Origin: Deltaproteobacteria bacterium
GTDB taxonomy: Bacteria > JAUYMQ01
Assembly (NCBI GenBank): GCA_030698575.1
Contig: JAUYMQ010000024.1
Coordinates: 1 to 14,096 of the forward strand
Length of the DNA stretch: 14,096 bases
Direction of reading: 5' to 3'
Shown: piece after piece, positions 6,707-13,200 of the stretch
How the letters are laid out: each line of letters opens with the position of its first letter
Numbering within the stretch: the first letter of the stretch is position 1
Made by a program: the position numbers and the translations under genes
Notes under the pieces: generated by a model
The model's database searches: none
Seen by the model: the letters and a program-made list of their open reading frames with translations, nothing else
What the model was told of the DNA's origin: nothing

Positions 6707-9160
6707 TCAGGAGAGAACCGGCCGGACTACCGGGCCCGGGCGGCTTGCCGGCGAAGGCTGGGTCGACCGCTCGGCCCCATCCTCGAGCGCAAGGGCTAGC
6801 ACTTCGTCGAGCCGCTCCACCGGATGGAAGGTCATCTCTGAACGCACCGACTCGGGGAGCTCGGCAAGATCCTTTTCGTTTCTGAGCGGCAGGATCACGC
6901 GCTTTATCCCCGCCCGCCGCGCCGCGAGCATCTTCTCCTTGATGCCGCCCACCGGCAGGACCTTGCCGCGGAGAGTGATTTCGCCGGTCATCGCGACGTC
7001 CGAGCGCACACGCCTGCCGGTCAGTAGCGAGACGATCGAGCTGACCATGGTCACGCCCGCCGAGGGCCCGTCCTTGGGAATGGCGCCTGCCGGCACGTGG
7101 ATGTGCAGGTCAGTGGTCGCGAAGAAATCAGGATCGATGCCGAGCGCCTCGGCGTTCGACCGCACATAGGAAAGCGCGGCCTCGGCCGACTCCTTCATCA
7201 CATCGCCGAGCTGCCCCGTGAGCTTGAGGGACTTCTTGCCCGGCGCCTGGCTCGACTCGACAAACAGAATGTCGCCACCCTGCGGGGTCCAGGCCAGGCC
7301 GATCGCCACCCCCGGCGCCTGCATGCGCTCGACACGCTCGTTCCAGTACTTCGGGGGGCCGAGAAGGGTCTCGATCTCTCCCGCTCCTATATGCACCGTC
7401 TGCGCCTCATCCTCGGCAATCCGGCGTGCGGCCTTGCGGCAGAGCGACGCCAGCTCGCGCTCGAGGTTTCTGAGGCCCGCCTCGCGGGTGTATTGCGACA
7501 CGGCGCGCTCGACGGCTGCGTCCTCGATGGTCAACTGTTCCGCCGTCAGGCCGTGCTCACGCAGGAGTTTCGGGATCAGGTGGGTCTTCGCGATCTCCAG
7601 CTTTTCCTCGGCCGTGTAACCGGGCAGCTCCAGCACCTCCATCCGGTCGCGGAGGGCCGGCGCGATCGGGTCGAGCAGGTTGGCGGTCGTGATGAACAGC
7701 ACTTTCGACAGATCGAAGGGCACTTCGAGATAGTGATCCGAAAAGCTGTTGTTCTGCTCGGGGTCGAGCACTTCGAGGAGCGCCGAGGCGGGATCGCCCC
7801 TGAAGTCGGTCCCGACCTTGTCTATCTCGTCGAGCACCACGACGGGATTGGCGTTCTCCGCCTTGCGGAGGCCCTGGAGAATGCGCCCCGGAAGCGCGCC
7901 GACGTAAGTGCGACGGTGCCCGCGGATCTCGGCCTCGTCATGGACGCCGCCCAGCGAAAGGCGGACGAACTTCCGCCCCAGCGCCCGGGCGATCGAGCGG
8001 CCAAGGCTCGTCTTACCGGTGCCCGGCGGGCCGACGAAGCAGAGGATCGGCCCTTTCATGTCGAGCTTGAGCTTCCGGACGGCCAAGTACTCGAGTATCC
8101 GATCCTTCACCCGCTCGAGATCGTAGTGATCTTCGTCCAGCACCTGGCGAGCATGCGCGATGTCGAGGTTGTCCTCCGTGCGCTTGCTCCAGGGCATGCT
8201 GACCATCCAGTCGAGGTAGGTGCGGATTACACCGTACTCACCCGCCCCCGGCGGCAGCCGGCGGAGCTTTTCCAGCTCCTTGCCTGAAGCGCGGCGGGCC
8301 TCCTCGGGCATCTGCGCCTCGTCGATCTTCTGCTGGATTTCCTGGAATTCATTCTCGCGCTCGTCGCCCTCACCCAGTTCTTTCTGGATCGCCTTGAGCT
8401 GCTCGCGGAGCAGGTAGTCCCGCTGGCTCTTGCTCATCTCCGACTGGACCTGTTCCTGGATCTGGGACTCGACGCGCGTCAGCTCCAGCTCGCGCCCGAT
8501 CACTTTCACCATCTGCTCGAGCCTCCGCCTGACCTCGAGCGTCTCGAGGGCGAGCTGCTTCTGTTCGAGGGGAATGTCGAGGCTCGAGGCCGCCAGATCG
8601 GCCAGTCGCCCGGGGGAGCTGATGTTCCCCACGAGCACCTGCAGCTCCTGCGGGAGTGACGAGGAGGCCTCGATGAGCTTCTGAAACTGCGACGACAGGT
8701 GCCTGAAGAGGGCCTGCGTTTCGATGGAGTCGTCCTCGATCTCATCGACGGGAGTCACACGTGCGCGAAGATAAGGGTCCCGTGCCACGATCTCGCCCAC
8801 CCGGAATCGGCGGTAACCCTGCACCAGCAGCCGGAGGGTTCCATCGGGAAACTTGAGCATCTTGAGGATGCGTCCGATGGTCCCGGTTTCGTGCAGAACT
8901 TCGGGATCCGTGGGCGCGCCTTCGGGGTCCTTCATCGTCACGAGCCCCACGATGCGGTCGCCCACCATCGCGTCGTCGACGATCTTCTTCGACGAGTCGC
9001 TCACGACGATGATCGGAGTCACGGTGAAGGGGTAGACCACGACGTTTCTGAGCGGAAGGATCGGCGCCACCTCGGGCACCGGGGCCTCTGTCAGATCCTC
9101 GTCCAGATCCACGTCCTTCGACGGGCGGTCCTTTGCATCCCTGGCTTCACGTTCGGTCAT
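6707..9160 (-). CDS. lon: ATP-dependent protease Lon (LonA)
   Basis: Lon is a cytoplasmic hexameric AAA+ serine protease that degrades misfolded and selected regulatory proteins. The 817 residues are close to the usual length. The N-terminal LON substrate-binding domain covers about 30-225 and begins at the typical [14 protein letters not shown] helical linker follows, then the AAA+ module with Walker A GPPGTGKT (377-384) and Walker B VVLDEIDK (441-448). The C-terminal peptidase has catalytic Ser700 in PKDGPSAG and Lys743 in GGIKEKML; the 43-residue spacing equals that of E. coli Lon. A 20-residue Pro/Ser-rich tail ends the protein. The ATG at 9160 has AAGGAAGG upstream. The gene is 55 bp after hsp20, consistent with one proteostasis operon. 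A short inverted repeat TTCTCTC-CT-GAGAGAA spans the stop codon but lacks a T-run. Confidence 0.98.
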   Translation of the reverse strand: MTEREARDAKDRPSKDVDLDEDLTEAPVPEVAPILPLRNVVVYPFTVTPIIVVSDSSKKIVDDAMVGDRIVGLVTMKDPEGAPTDPEVLHETGTIGRILKMLKFPDGTLRLLVQGYRRFRVGEIVARDPYLRARVTPVDEIEDDSIETQALFRHLSSQFQKLIEASSSLPQELQVLVGNISSPGRLADLAASSLDIPLEQKQLALETLEVRRRLEQMVKVIGRELELTRVESQIQEQVQSEMSKSQRDYLLREQLKAIQKELGEGDERENEFQEIQQKIDEAQMPEEARRASGKELEKLRRLPPGAGEYGVIRTYLDWMVSMPWSKRTEDNLDIAHARQVLDEDHYDLERVKDRILEYLAVRKLKLDMKGPILCFVGPPGTGKTSLGRSIARALGRKFVRLSLGGVHDEAEIRGHRRTYVGALPGRILQGLRKAENANPVVVLDEIDKVGTDFRGDPASALLEVLDPEQNNSFSDHYLEVPFDLSKVLFITTANLLDPIAPALRDRMEVLELPGYTAEEKLEIAKTHLIPKLLREHGLTAEQLTIEDAAVERAVSQYTREAGLRNLERELASLCRKAARRIAEDEAQTVHIGAGEIETLLGPPKYWNERVERMQAPGVAIGLAWTPQGGDILFVESSQAPGKKSLKLTGQLGDVMKESAEAALSYVRSNAEALGIDPDFFATTDLHIHVPAGAIPKDGPSAGVTMVSSIVSLLTGRRVRSDVAMTGEITLRGKVLPVGGIKEKMLAARRAGIKRVILPLRNEKDLAELPESVRSEMTFHPVERLDEVLALALEDGAERSTQPSPASRPGPVVRPVLS

Positions 9161-9174
9161 CTTCCGCCTTCCTT

Positions 9175-9214
9175 GGCAATCCGAAATCGGGCAATCCGAA
9201 ATCGGGCGATCCGG
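9175..9214. repeat. 15-bp tandem repeat in the hsp20-lon spacer
   Basis: Two perfect copies of GGCAATCCGAAATCG (9175-9189, 9190-9204) are followed by 10 nt of a third copy with one change (9205-9214). Each unit junction contains the small palindrome CCGAAATCGG. The array fills most of the 55-bp gap between the hsp20 stop and the lon start. It may be a slippage product or a small RNA structure in the operon transcript. Confidence 0.85.
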
Positions 9215-9215
9215 G

Positions 9216-9662
9216 TCACAGGATATCGATTCGTCTCGCCAGATCCTTCTCCTTCTTGGGCAAGATTATCTTCAAGAATCCGTTCTCGTGCACCGCCTCG
9301 ATCCGTTCGCGATCAACGGGGGCAGTTACGCGGATGACGCGCTCGAAGGGTCCGTAATCGATCTCCATCTGATGGCAGCGTTTCAGGCCCGCCCGGTATA
9401 GCGTGTGCGGGTCCCGTCGCCGGCCCGCGATTCGGAGCAGTTCGCCCTCGTGCTCGATGGTCATCTCATCGCGGTTCACACCCGCCAGTTCGACGATCAC
9501 CAGGATGCTCTCCTCGGACTCGAATACGTCGATCGACGGTCGCCACGCGCCGTCATAAGCACTCATCAGCGCTGATTTCTCACGAAGCACCCACCCGGCG
9601 AGATGGTGCATCCCGAGGCTCGGGCTGTCGATCTCCCAGCCGCTTCCCACGAGAATTCTCAT
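9216..9662 (-). CDS. hsp20: Hsp20-family small heat shock protein (alpha-crystallin domain)
   Basis: This is an ATP-independent holdase chaperone of 148 residues. The alpha-crystallin domain covers about 40-138, from [12 protein letters not shown] through [15 protein letters not shown] to the conserved GFLKIILPK. The C-terminus ends RRIDIL, whose Ile-Asp-Ile is a match to the IxI motif that docks subunits into oligomers. The first 35 residues form a less conserved N-terminal arm. The ATG at 9662 overlaps the dnaJ stop as ATGA, so translation is probably coupled to dnaJ. The open frame continues upstream inside dnaJ, but only this start gives a normal Hsp20. The neighbours dnaJ and lon fit a heat-stress operon. 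Confidence 0.95.
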   Translation of the reverse strand: MRILVGSGWEIDSPSLGMHHLAGWVLREKSALMSAYDGAWRPSIDVFESEESILVIVELAGVNRDEMTIEHEGELLRIAGRRRDPHTLYRAGLKRCHQMEIDYGPFERVIRVTAPVDRERIEAVHENGFLKIILPKKEKDLARRIDIL

Positions 9663-10657
9663 GGTTCCCGTTCCTTCACGCCAGGCTGGAGGCGCGCCAG
9701 TTCCTCGATGATCTCCCGGGAACGTGTATCGAGGCTGCGCGGAATGCTGATTCGTATCACGACAATCTGATCTCCCGCCCCCTTTCGGCTCGAGGCCGGG
9801 ACGCCCTTCCCCGCGAGCCGGAGCTTCTGTCCTCCCTGGGTGCCCGACGGAATCGTCATGGTCACGGGCCCGGTGAGCGTCGGAACCGCCACCTTTGCGC
9901 CCAGGGCTGCTTCGGGGAAGCTGAGCGGAAGCTCCATGACGATATCCCGCCCTTCCCGCCGGAAGACGCGATGGGGCGCCACACGTGGAAGAAGGTACAA
10001 CGCCCCCGCCGGACCGCCTCCCCTGCCGGCGCCGCCCTTTCCGGGAACGCGAATGCGGCGCCGATCTTCGACGCCTGGAGGAATGCGCACGCGCACCGTC
10101 TCCGCGTTGTCCGTGAGCCCCCGGCCGCCACAGATCCCGCAGGCGCGTTTCCCGGCGGCCCGACCGCTCCCGTTGCAGGCGACGCACCCCTTCGGCACGA
10201 CGATGTCCAGAGACTTCTGCGCCCCCAGAACCGCTTCCTCGAAGGTAAGATCGATCCGGGTCTCGAAGTCCTGGCCCCTCGCCGCTCGCACCCCGCCGCG
10301 ACCGCCCTCTGAGCCGGCCCCGGGCCTTCCGAAACGGCCGCTGCCGAAGAGCTCGGAGAGGATCTCCTCGATTCCGGCGTCACCCGCCTCGAAAGCGCTG
10401 AAATCGAATCCTGCCCCCACGCCGCCCGGAAACCCCTCGGCGCGCATGCGGGTGAACTGATCGTACTCGGCCCGCTTCTCCTTGTCGCCGAGCACGCTGT
10501 AGGCTTCGCTGATCTCCTTGAACTTGTCTTCCGCCTTCTTGTCATCCGCATTGACGTCCGGGTGATACTTCCGGGCAAGTTTGCGGTAAGCGCCCTTGAT
10601 CTCCGAACTGCTCGCGGCGGGCTTGACGCCGAGGACTTCGTAGAGATCCTTTCTCAT
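9659..10657 (-). CDS. dnaJ: DnaJ-type co-chaperone with a reduced (two-motif) zinc domain
   Basis: DnaJ stimulates the ATPase of DnaK and delivers substrates to it. The 332 residues from the ATG at 10657 (AGAGG upstream) begin with a J domain, [10 protein letters not shown] onward, with the HPD signature at 32-34. A Gly/Phe-rich linker follows (about 75-120). Then come C-terminal substrate-binding domains with [10 protein letters not shown] and [12 protein letters not shown]. Only two of the four CxxCxGxG zinc motifs of class A DnaJ are present: CVACNGSG (Cys158, 161) and CGICGGRG (Cys173, 176), about one zinc site. It is therefore intermediate between DnaJ (four) and CbpA (none). A GTG at 10699 would add 14 residues but has no ribosome-binding site. 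The product could be the main DnaJ or an accessory paralogue; dnaK and grpE are not in this window. Confidence 0.93.
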   Translation of the reverse strand: MRKDLYEVLGVKPAASSSEIKGAYRKLARKYHPDVNADDKKAEDKFKEISEAYSVLGDKEKRAEYDQFTRMRAEGFPGGVGAGFDFSAFEAGDAGIEEILSELFGSGRFGRPGAGSEGGRGGVRAARGQDFETRIDLTFEEAVLGAQKSLDIVVPKGCVACNGSGRAAGKRACGICGGRGLTDNAETVRVRIPPGVEDRRRIRVPGKGGAGRGGGPAGALYLLPRVAPHRVFRREGRDIVMELPLSFPEAALGAKVAVPTLTGPVTMTIPSGTQGGQKLRLAGKGVPASSRKGAGDQIVVIRISIPRSLDTRSREIIEELARLQPGVKEREP

Positions 10658-10729
10658 GACACAGCCTCTGGCGGGCCTTCCCGCCTCGGAGAAGTTCACC
10701 TAACCCATTGAATTTATTAAGAATAGCGC

Positions 10730-10750
10730 CGGACCTGGAAATCCGGTCCG
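10730..10750. promoter_or_regulatory. Inverted repeat upstream of dnaJ, possible operator
   Basis: CGGACC and GGTCCG are separated by 9 nt. It lies beside the AT-rich patch at 10711-10726, where a dnaJ -10 region could sit. It does not match the CIRCE heat-shock operator. An operator role is inference. Confidence 0.35.
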
Positions 10751-10762
10751 AACCCGGGAGTA

Positions 10763-10790
10763 AGGTGGGGACCGGGACCGCCAAGGTCAA
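10763..10790 (-). promoter_or_regulatory. Possible heat-shock (sigma-32-like) promoter for dnaJ
   Basis: On the minus strand, TTGACC (10785-10790) and CCCCACCT (10763-10770) are separated by 14 nt. This resembles the sigma-32 pattern of a TTGAA-type -35 box and a CCCCAT-type -10 box. The C-rich -10 box could arise by chance in GC-rich DNA. It would serve the dnaJ-hsp20-lon block. Confidence 0.3.
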
Positions 10791-10870
10791 CCCTGGAGGG
10801 CGATTTTCCCCGGACCAGGCCGCCCCCTCGCCGAAGCAGCGGGATGGCGACCCCCGCGTGAAAAAGCCAC

Positions 10871-10899
10871 GTGAAACGCGCCCGCCCCTCCGGTATGCT
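10871..10899 (+). promoter_or_regulatory. Candidate promoter for the PilZ gene
   Basis: GTGAAA (10871-10876) and TATGCT (10894-10899) are separated by 17 nt; each matches the sigma-70 consensus at 4 of 6 positions. A start near 10906 would place the whole 15-bp repeat array in the PilZ leader. Confidence 0.35.
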
Positions 10900-10953
10900 G
10901 GTCTCCCCCCGGGACTCCGGCCCCCCCCCAGCGACATCGGGCCGGGAGCTTCT

Positions 10954-11088
10954 GCCCCGATAATTTTTGCCCCAGGAACTTTCGCCCCATGAATTCTTGC
11001 CTCAGGAAATTTTGCCCCGTGAGCTCTTCCCCCGTGAGCTCGTCCCCCGTGAGCTCTTCCCCCGTGGACTCTTGCCCCGTGAACTCTT
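10954..11088. repeat. Nine-copy 15-bp tandem repeat (minisatellite)
   Basis: Nine consecutive 15-bp units run without gaps, with consensus GCCCCGTGAGCTCTT on the plus strand. Units 5-9 are close to identical and units 1-4 are more diverged and AT-richer, as if the array grew from the right. Because 15 is a multiple of three, the array is open in frame with the PilZ gene, reading as repeats of Pro-(Arg/Gln)-Glu-(Leu/Phe/Ile)-x. It is also open on the minus strand, reading as repeats of Gly-(Glu/Gln)-x-(Leu/Phe)-(Thr/Ser). A TAA at 10961 stops the plus frame just before the repeats. There are no spacers, so it is not a CRISPR array. Confidence 0.95.
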
Positions 11089-11090
11089 GC

Positions 11091-11095
11091 AAGGA
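11091..11095 (+). promoter_or_regulatory. Ribosome-binding site that decides the PilZ gene start
   Basis: AAGGA ends 6 nt before the ATG at 11102 and lies just after the last 15-bp unit. It favours this ATG over the TTG codons within the repeat array, which have no ribosome-binding site. Confidence 0.65.
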
Positions 11096-11101
11096 TTCCG
11101 G

Positions 11102-11542
11102 ATGAGCGCAGACGGGGCGGACGATCAGGCGAAGGCGCCGGAAGAGCAGCGCCTGCACCGCCGGGTGCTTTTTCGTACGCTCCAGGTGAGCGGCGAGAGC
11201 AAGAAGCTTTTCTTCACCGGTCACGTGCGCAACCTGAGCCTCGGAGGCCTGTTCGTCCAGACTACGAATCCGAGGCCGGTGGGCTCCAAGCTCAGGCTCC
11301 AACTCCCCATCGAGCGGGAGCTCCCTCCCATCGAGACGAGCGCCGAGGTGCTCTGGATCCAGGCTTTCGAAGTGCGATCAAAAACCGCGCCTGGCATGGG
11401 GCTCCGATTTACGGAGCTGGATGCCAAGTCCGCGAGGCGAATCGAGATGTTCCTCAAGGCAAATGAAGCGGAGGTGCGGCGAACGGAGAGGGTCAGGCCA
11501 GGTCCAGGACGGGCAACTGGGGAACCATCAAATCGAGGCTGA
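11102..11542 (+). CDS. PilZ-domain protein (c-di-GMP receptor)
   Basis: The 146-residue protein is a single PilZ domain with short tails. The two c-di-GMP binding motifs are intact: RxxxR as Arg21-VLF-Arg25 and (D/N)xSxxG as Asn44-Leu-Ser46-Leu-Gly-Gly49. Beta strands follow (GSKLRLQLPI, ETSAEVLWIQA, GMGLRFTEL) and then a C-terminal helix (about 107-121). Such single-domain PilZ proteins act as adaptors that pass c-di-GMP levels to motility, pili, secretion or polysaccharide systems; the partner here is not known. An upstream in-frame TTG at 10967 would add 45 residues of pentapeptide repeat, but the Shine-Dalgarno supports the ATG at 11102. Its 3' end overlaps the convergent minus-strand gene by 50 bp. 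The type II secretion genes lie downstream. Confidence 0.93.
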   Translation: MSADGADDQAKAPEEQRLHRRVLFRTLQVSGESKKLFFTGHVRNLSLGGLFVQTTNPRPVGSKLRLQLPIERELPPIETSAEVLWIQAFEVRSKTAPGMGLRFTELDAKSARRIEMFLKANEAEVRRTERVRPGPGRATGEPSNRG

Positions 11543-11963
11543 CGTCTTCTTCGATGAGAACGTCCGATCGCCCCTCGGGTTGTCCGAACACGCGGGCCCG
11601 AATGGCATAGCGGCCAGCCGCCAGTCCGGTTAGGTTCCCGATCGCGCCGTTCTCGACCGCCGCGAACTGCTCCGTCATGTCGATCTCACCTTGCGCCCCA
11701 TCCGGTCCGATGCGGCGAAGGCTGACCTGGAGCGTCGTGGGCCAGGCGTCCGCTGCGAGGGCGATGTTCACCTCGGCGGCTCCGAAGCGCAGCCAGGAAT
11801 TGTAGGCCGGCACCGACATGGTCAGCAGCGGCTCCCGCCGGAGCCAGCCGGTCTCCTGGAGCCGCGCCTCAAGGGCGAGCACCGCGACGACGGCCAGAAG
11901 GGGCCCCCAGATTCGCCACCGCCAGCCGCCTCGTGCGAATCGGCCCCTGGACAGCGCTGTCAT
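11493..11963 (-). CDS. Hypothetical membrane-anchored protein with a beta-rich extracytoplasmic domain
   Basis: I do not recognise this 156-residue protein. It has an N-terminal basic stretch (SRGRFARGGWRWR) followed by one hydrophobic segment (WGPLLAVVAVLAL, about residues 19-31), consistent with a signal anchor. The rest alternates short strand-like stretches (VNIALAADAW, TLQVSLRRIG, GRYAIRARVFG) and looks like a small beta-sandwich or Ig-like domain outside the cytoplasm. The start chosen is the ATG at 11963, which has GGAGGG 4 nt upstream; another ATG at 11984 lacks a good site. It converges on the PilZ gene with a 50-bp tail overlap. Hydrophobic and polar patterning and the good ribosome-binding site argue that it is real. 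No function is proposed. Confidence 0.7.
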   Translation of the reverse strand: MTALSRGRFARGGWRWRIWGPLLAVVAVLALEARLQETGWLRREPLLTMSVPAYNSWLRFGAAEVNIALAADAWPTTLQVSLRRIGPDGAQGEIDMTEQFAAVENGAIGNLTGLAAGRYAIRARVFGQPEGRSDVLIEEDVSLDLMVPQLPVLDLA

Positions 11964-12226
11964 GCTTCCCTCCGGTCCGGACATTTTCCGGGCTACTACG
12001 ATGGCCCCGTGCGGCCGAAAAGAGGGAAAGGGGGGATTCGGCGGGGCTTAGGCCCATCTAACGGGGATCTAATCGGTCCCTAATTCCATTTCCCGTACGG
12101 TCTTCAGGTATTATACGCCGATCCGCCCGGGTGGCACTATCGATCCCCCGGGATGTTCGTCTGAAAAGCCGGTTGCTTAGCATGCATCCCTTCGACACAA
12201 CTCGCGTTAGGAGCCGGAAGTGTTCG
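11964..12226. other. Intergenic region before gspC, no gene seen
   Basis: The region is AT-richer than its surroundings and contains TATTAT at 12109-12114, a good -10 match, but no convincing -35 box stands at the right distance. The short reading frames here have no ribosome-binding site or recognisable protein pattern. It probably holds divergent upstream DNA for the minus-strand hypothetical gene and for gspC. Confidence 0.5.
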
Positions 12227-12255
12227 TTGACCCTGGAAATTTCCTGCGATAGACT
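12227..12255 (+). promoter_or_regulatory. Candidate promoter for the gspC-gspD operon, near-leaderless
   Basis: TTGACC (12227-12232, 5/6) and TAGACT (12250-12255, 4/6) are separated by 17 nt. Transcription would begin near 12262, about 8 nt before the gspC ATG. The spacer contains the perfect palindrome GGAAATTTCC (12235-12244), a possible operator. Confidence 0.45.
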
Positions 12256-12269
12256 TCCGCGAAACGGTT

Positions 12270-13199
12270 ATGGACCGTTTGTTTCAACTGACGACGAAGA
12301 ACTTGCTCGGCGCCTTGAACCTGGTGCTCGTGGTTTTGTGCGCCTACGTCGCCGCGAACATCGTCAATAACATTCGCAAGCCATCACCGGATTTCATGGC
12401 GGGTGCCCGCGTCGGGGCGCCCGCGCCTCCCCCCGCATCCGCCCCCCGAACATTCGACGCTTACAGGCCGATCCTCGACCGCAACCTGTTCAAGGCGGCG
12501 CTCGAGGACGCGCCAGTCGCGCCGGTGGAGACAGAACTTCCTGATGTCGTTGAAGAATCTCCGCTTCAGGCGAAGCTCATAGCGACGATTGTTTCAGGAA
12601 ACGACGTCAAATCAACGGCCACGATCGAGATCCTGACCACCCGTGAACGCAAGGTTTTTCGGAAAGACGACACGCTCATGGATGAGGCGAAGGTCGTGAG
12701 CATCGAGCGCGAGCGCGTCATCGTGCTGCGCAAGGGAGCGCACGAGAAGTTGTCGCTCTACGACGAGGACGGGAAGCCCTCGGGGGTGCCGTTGATCGCG
12801 ACGCCACCGCAGCAGCCGCCGGCCTTCGCGGGCAACGTCCGCGCGCCGGGAGGCTTTCTCCGGGGAGTCACCCCCCGCCAGGGCACAGGCAGTCCGGCGA
12901 AGAATGTGATGACCACCGTCTCCGAGTTCAACGCAAGCAATTCCGATTTCCGCGTCATGCCGAACTTCCGGCAGGGGCGCATGGACGGCGTCAGGATCTT
13001 CGCTGTCACTCCCGAATCAAAGTGGGCGAAATCGGGACTGCGGAACGGCGACGTCGTGAAGTCGGTGAATGGCCGCGAAGTCGTGGGCGCGGATGCGCTC
13101 AACGGGCTTCTGGCGGAGTTGAAGGACTCCGATGATCTGGTTCTCGACGTGCAGCGAGGCGGAACAGCGCAGACGATCAAACTCGATGGGGGGAGCTAG
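12270..13199 (+). CDS. gspC: Type II secretion system inner-membrane protein GspC
   Basis: GspC links the inner-membrane assembly platform of the type II secretion system to the secretin GspD. The 309 residues show the family layout: a short cytoplasmic N-terminus, one membrane helix (about 14-30), a Pro-rich linker (about 48-60) and the homology region starting with the hallmark YRPILDRNLFKA (65-76) and running to about 165. A second flexible Pro/Gly-rich linker (about 175-210) precedes a C-terminal PDZ domain (about 222-305) containing VTPESKWAKSGLRNGDVVKSVNG. The ATG at 12270 has no Shine-Dalgarno, which fits a near-leaderless transcript from the promoter just upstream. gspD starts 1 bp after the stop. 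GspC identity rests on the layout, the ILDRNLF signature and the following gspD. Confidence 0.93.
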   Translation: MDRLFQLTTKNLLGALNLVLVVLCAYVAANIVNNIRKPSPDFMAGARVGAPAPPPASAPRTFDAYRPILDRNLFKAALEDAPVAPVETELPDVVEESPLQAKLIATIVSGNDVKSTATIEILTTRERKVFRKDDTLMDEAKVVSIERERVIVLRKGAHEKLSLYDEDGKPSGVPLIATPPQQPPAFAGNVRAPGGFLRGVTPRQGTGSPAKNVMTTVSEFNASNSDFRVMPNFRQGRMDGVRIFAVTPESKWAKSGLRNGDVVKSVNGREVVGADALNGLLAELKDSDDLVLDVQRGGTAQTIKLDGGS

Positions 13200-13200
13200 C

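Larger units (their letters stand above)
10658..11101. other. Divergent non-coding region between dnaJ and the PilZ gene
   Basis: This 444-bp region has no supportable gene. It holds the dnaJ upstream elements (about 10700-10790), a candidate rightward promoter (10871-10899), a C-rich stretch with nine consecutive C at 10921-10929, and the nine-copy 15-bp repeat (10954-11088). An open frame on the minus strand through the repeat is antisense to the PilZ gene and is not supported as a gene. Confidence 0.6.

Noticed and set aside
6702-6717. Inverted repeat spanning the lon stop codon as a terminator
   Set aside because: The stem is short (7 bp with a 2-nt loop), not GC-rich, and no T-run follows on the minus strand.
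7097-8287. 396-codon plus-strand reading frame opposite lon
   Set aside because: It lies fully antisense to the AAA+ and protease domains of lon and has no coherent protein features.
9663-10187. Upstream extension of the hsp20 frame
   Set aside because: It runs through dnaJ in another frame and adds Arg/Gly-rich sequence unlike any Hsp20; the ATG at 9662 gives the normal length.
10954-11088. Possible CRISPR array
   Set aside because: The units are 15 bp and directly adjacent with no spacers, and no cas genes are near.
10787-11302. Minus-strand frame with pentapeptide-like repeats (Gly-Glu-Glu-Leu-Thr) through the 15-bp array
   Set aside because: It begins at a TTG inside the antisense of the PilZ gene, has no clear ribosome-binding site, and its repeat character comes directly from the DNA minisatellite. 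Most units also lack the Ala at the usual position of real pentapeptide repeats.
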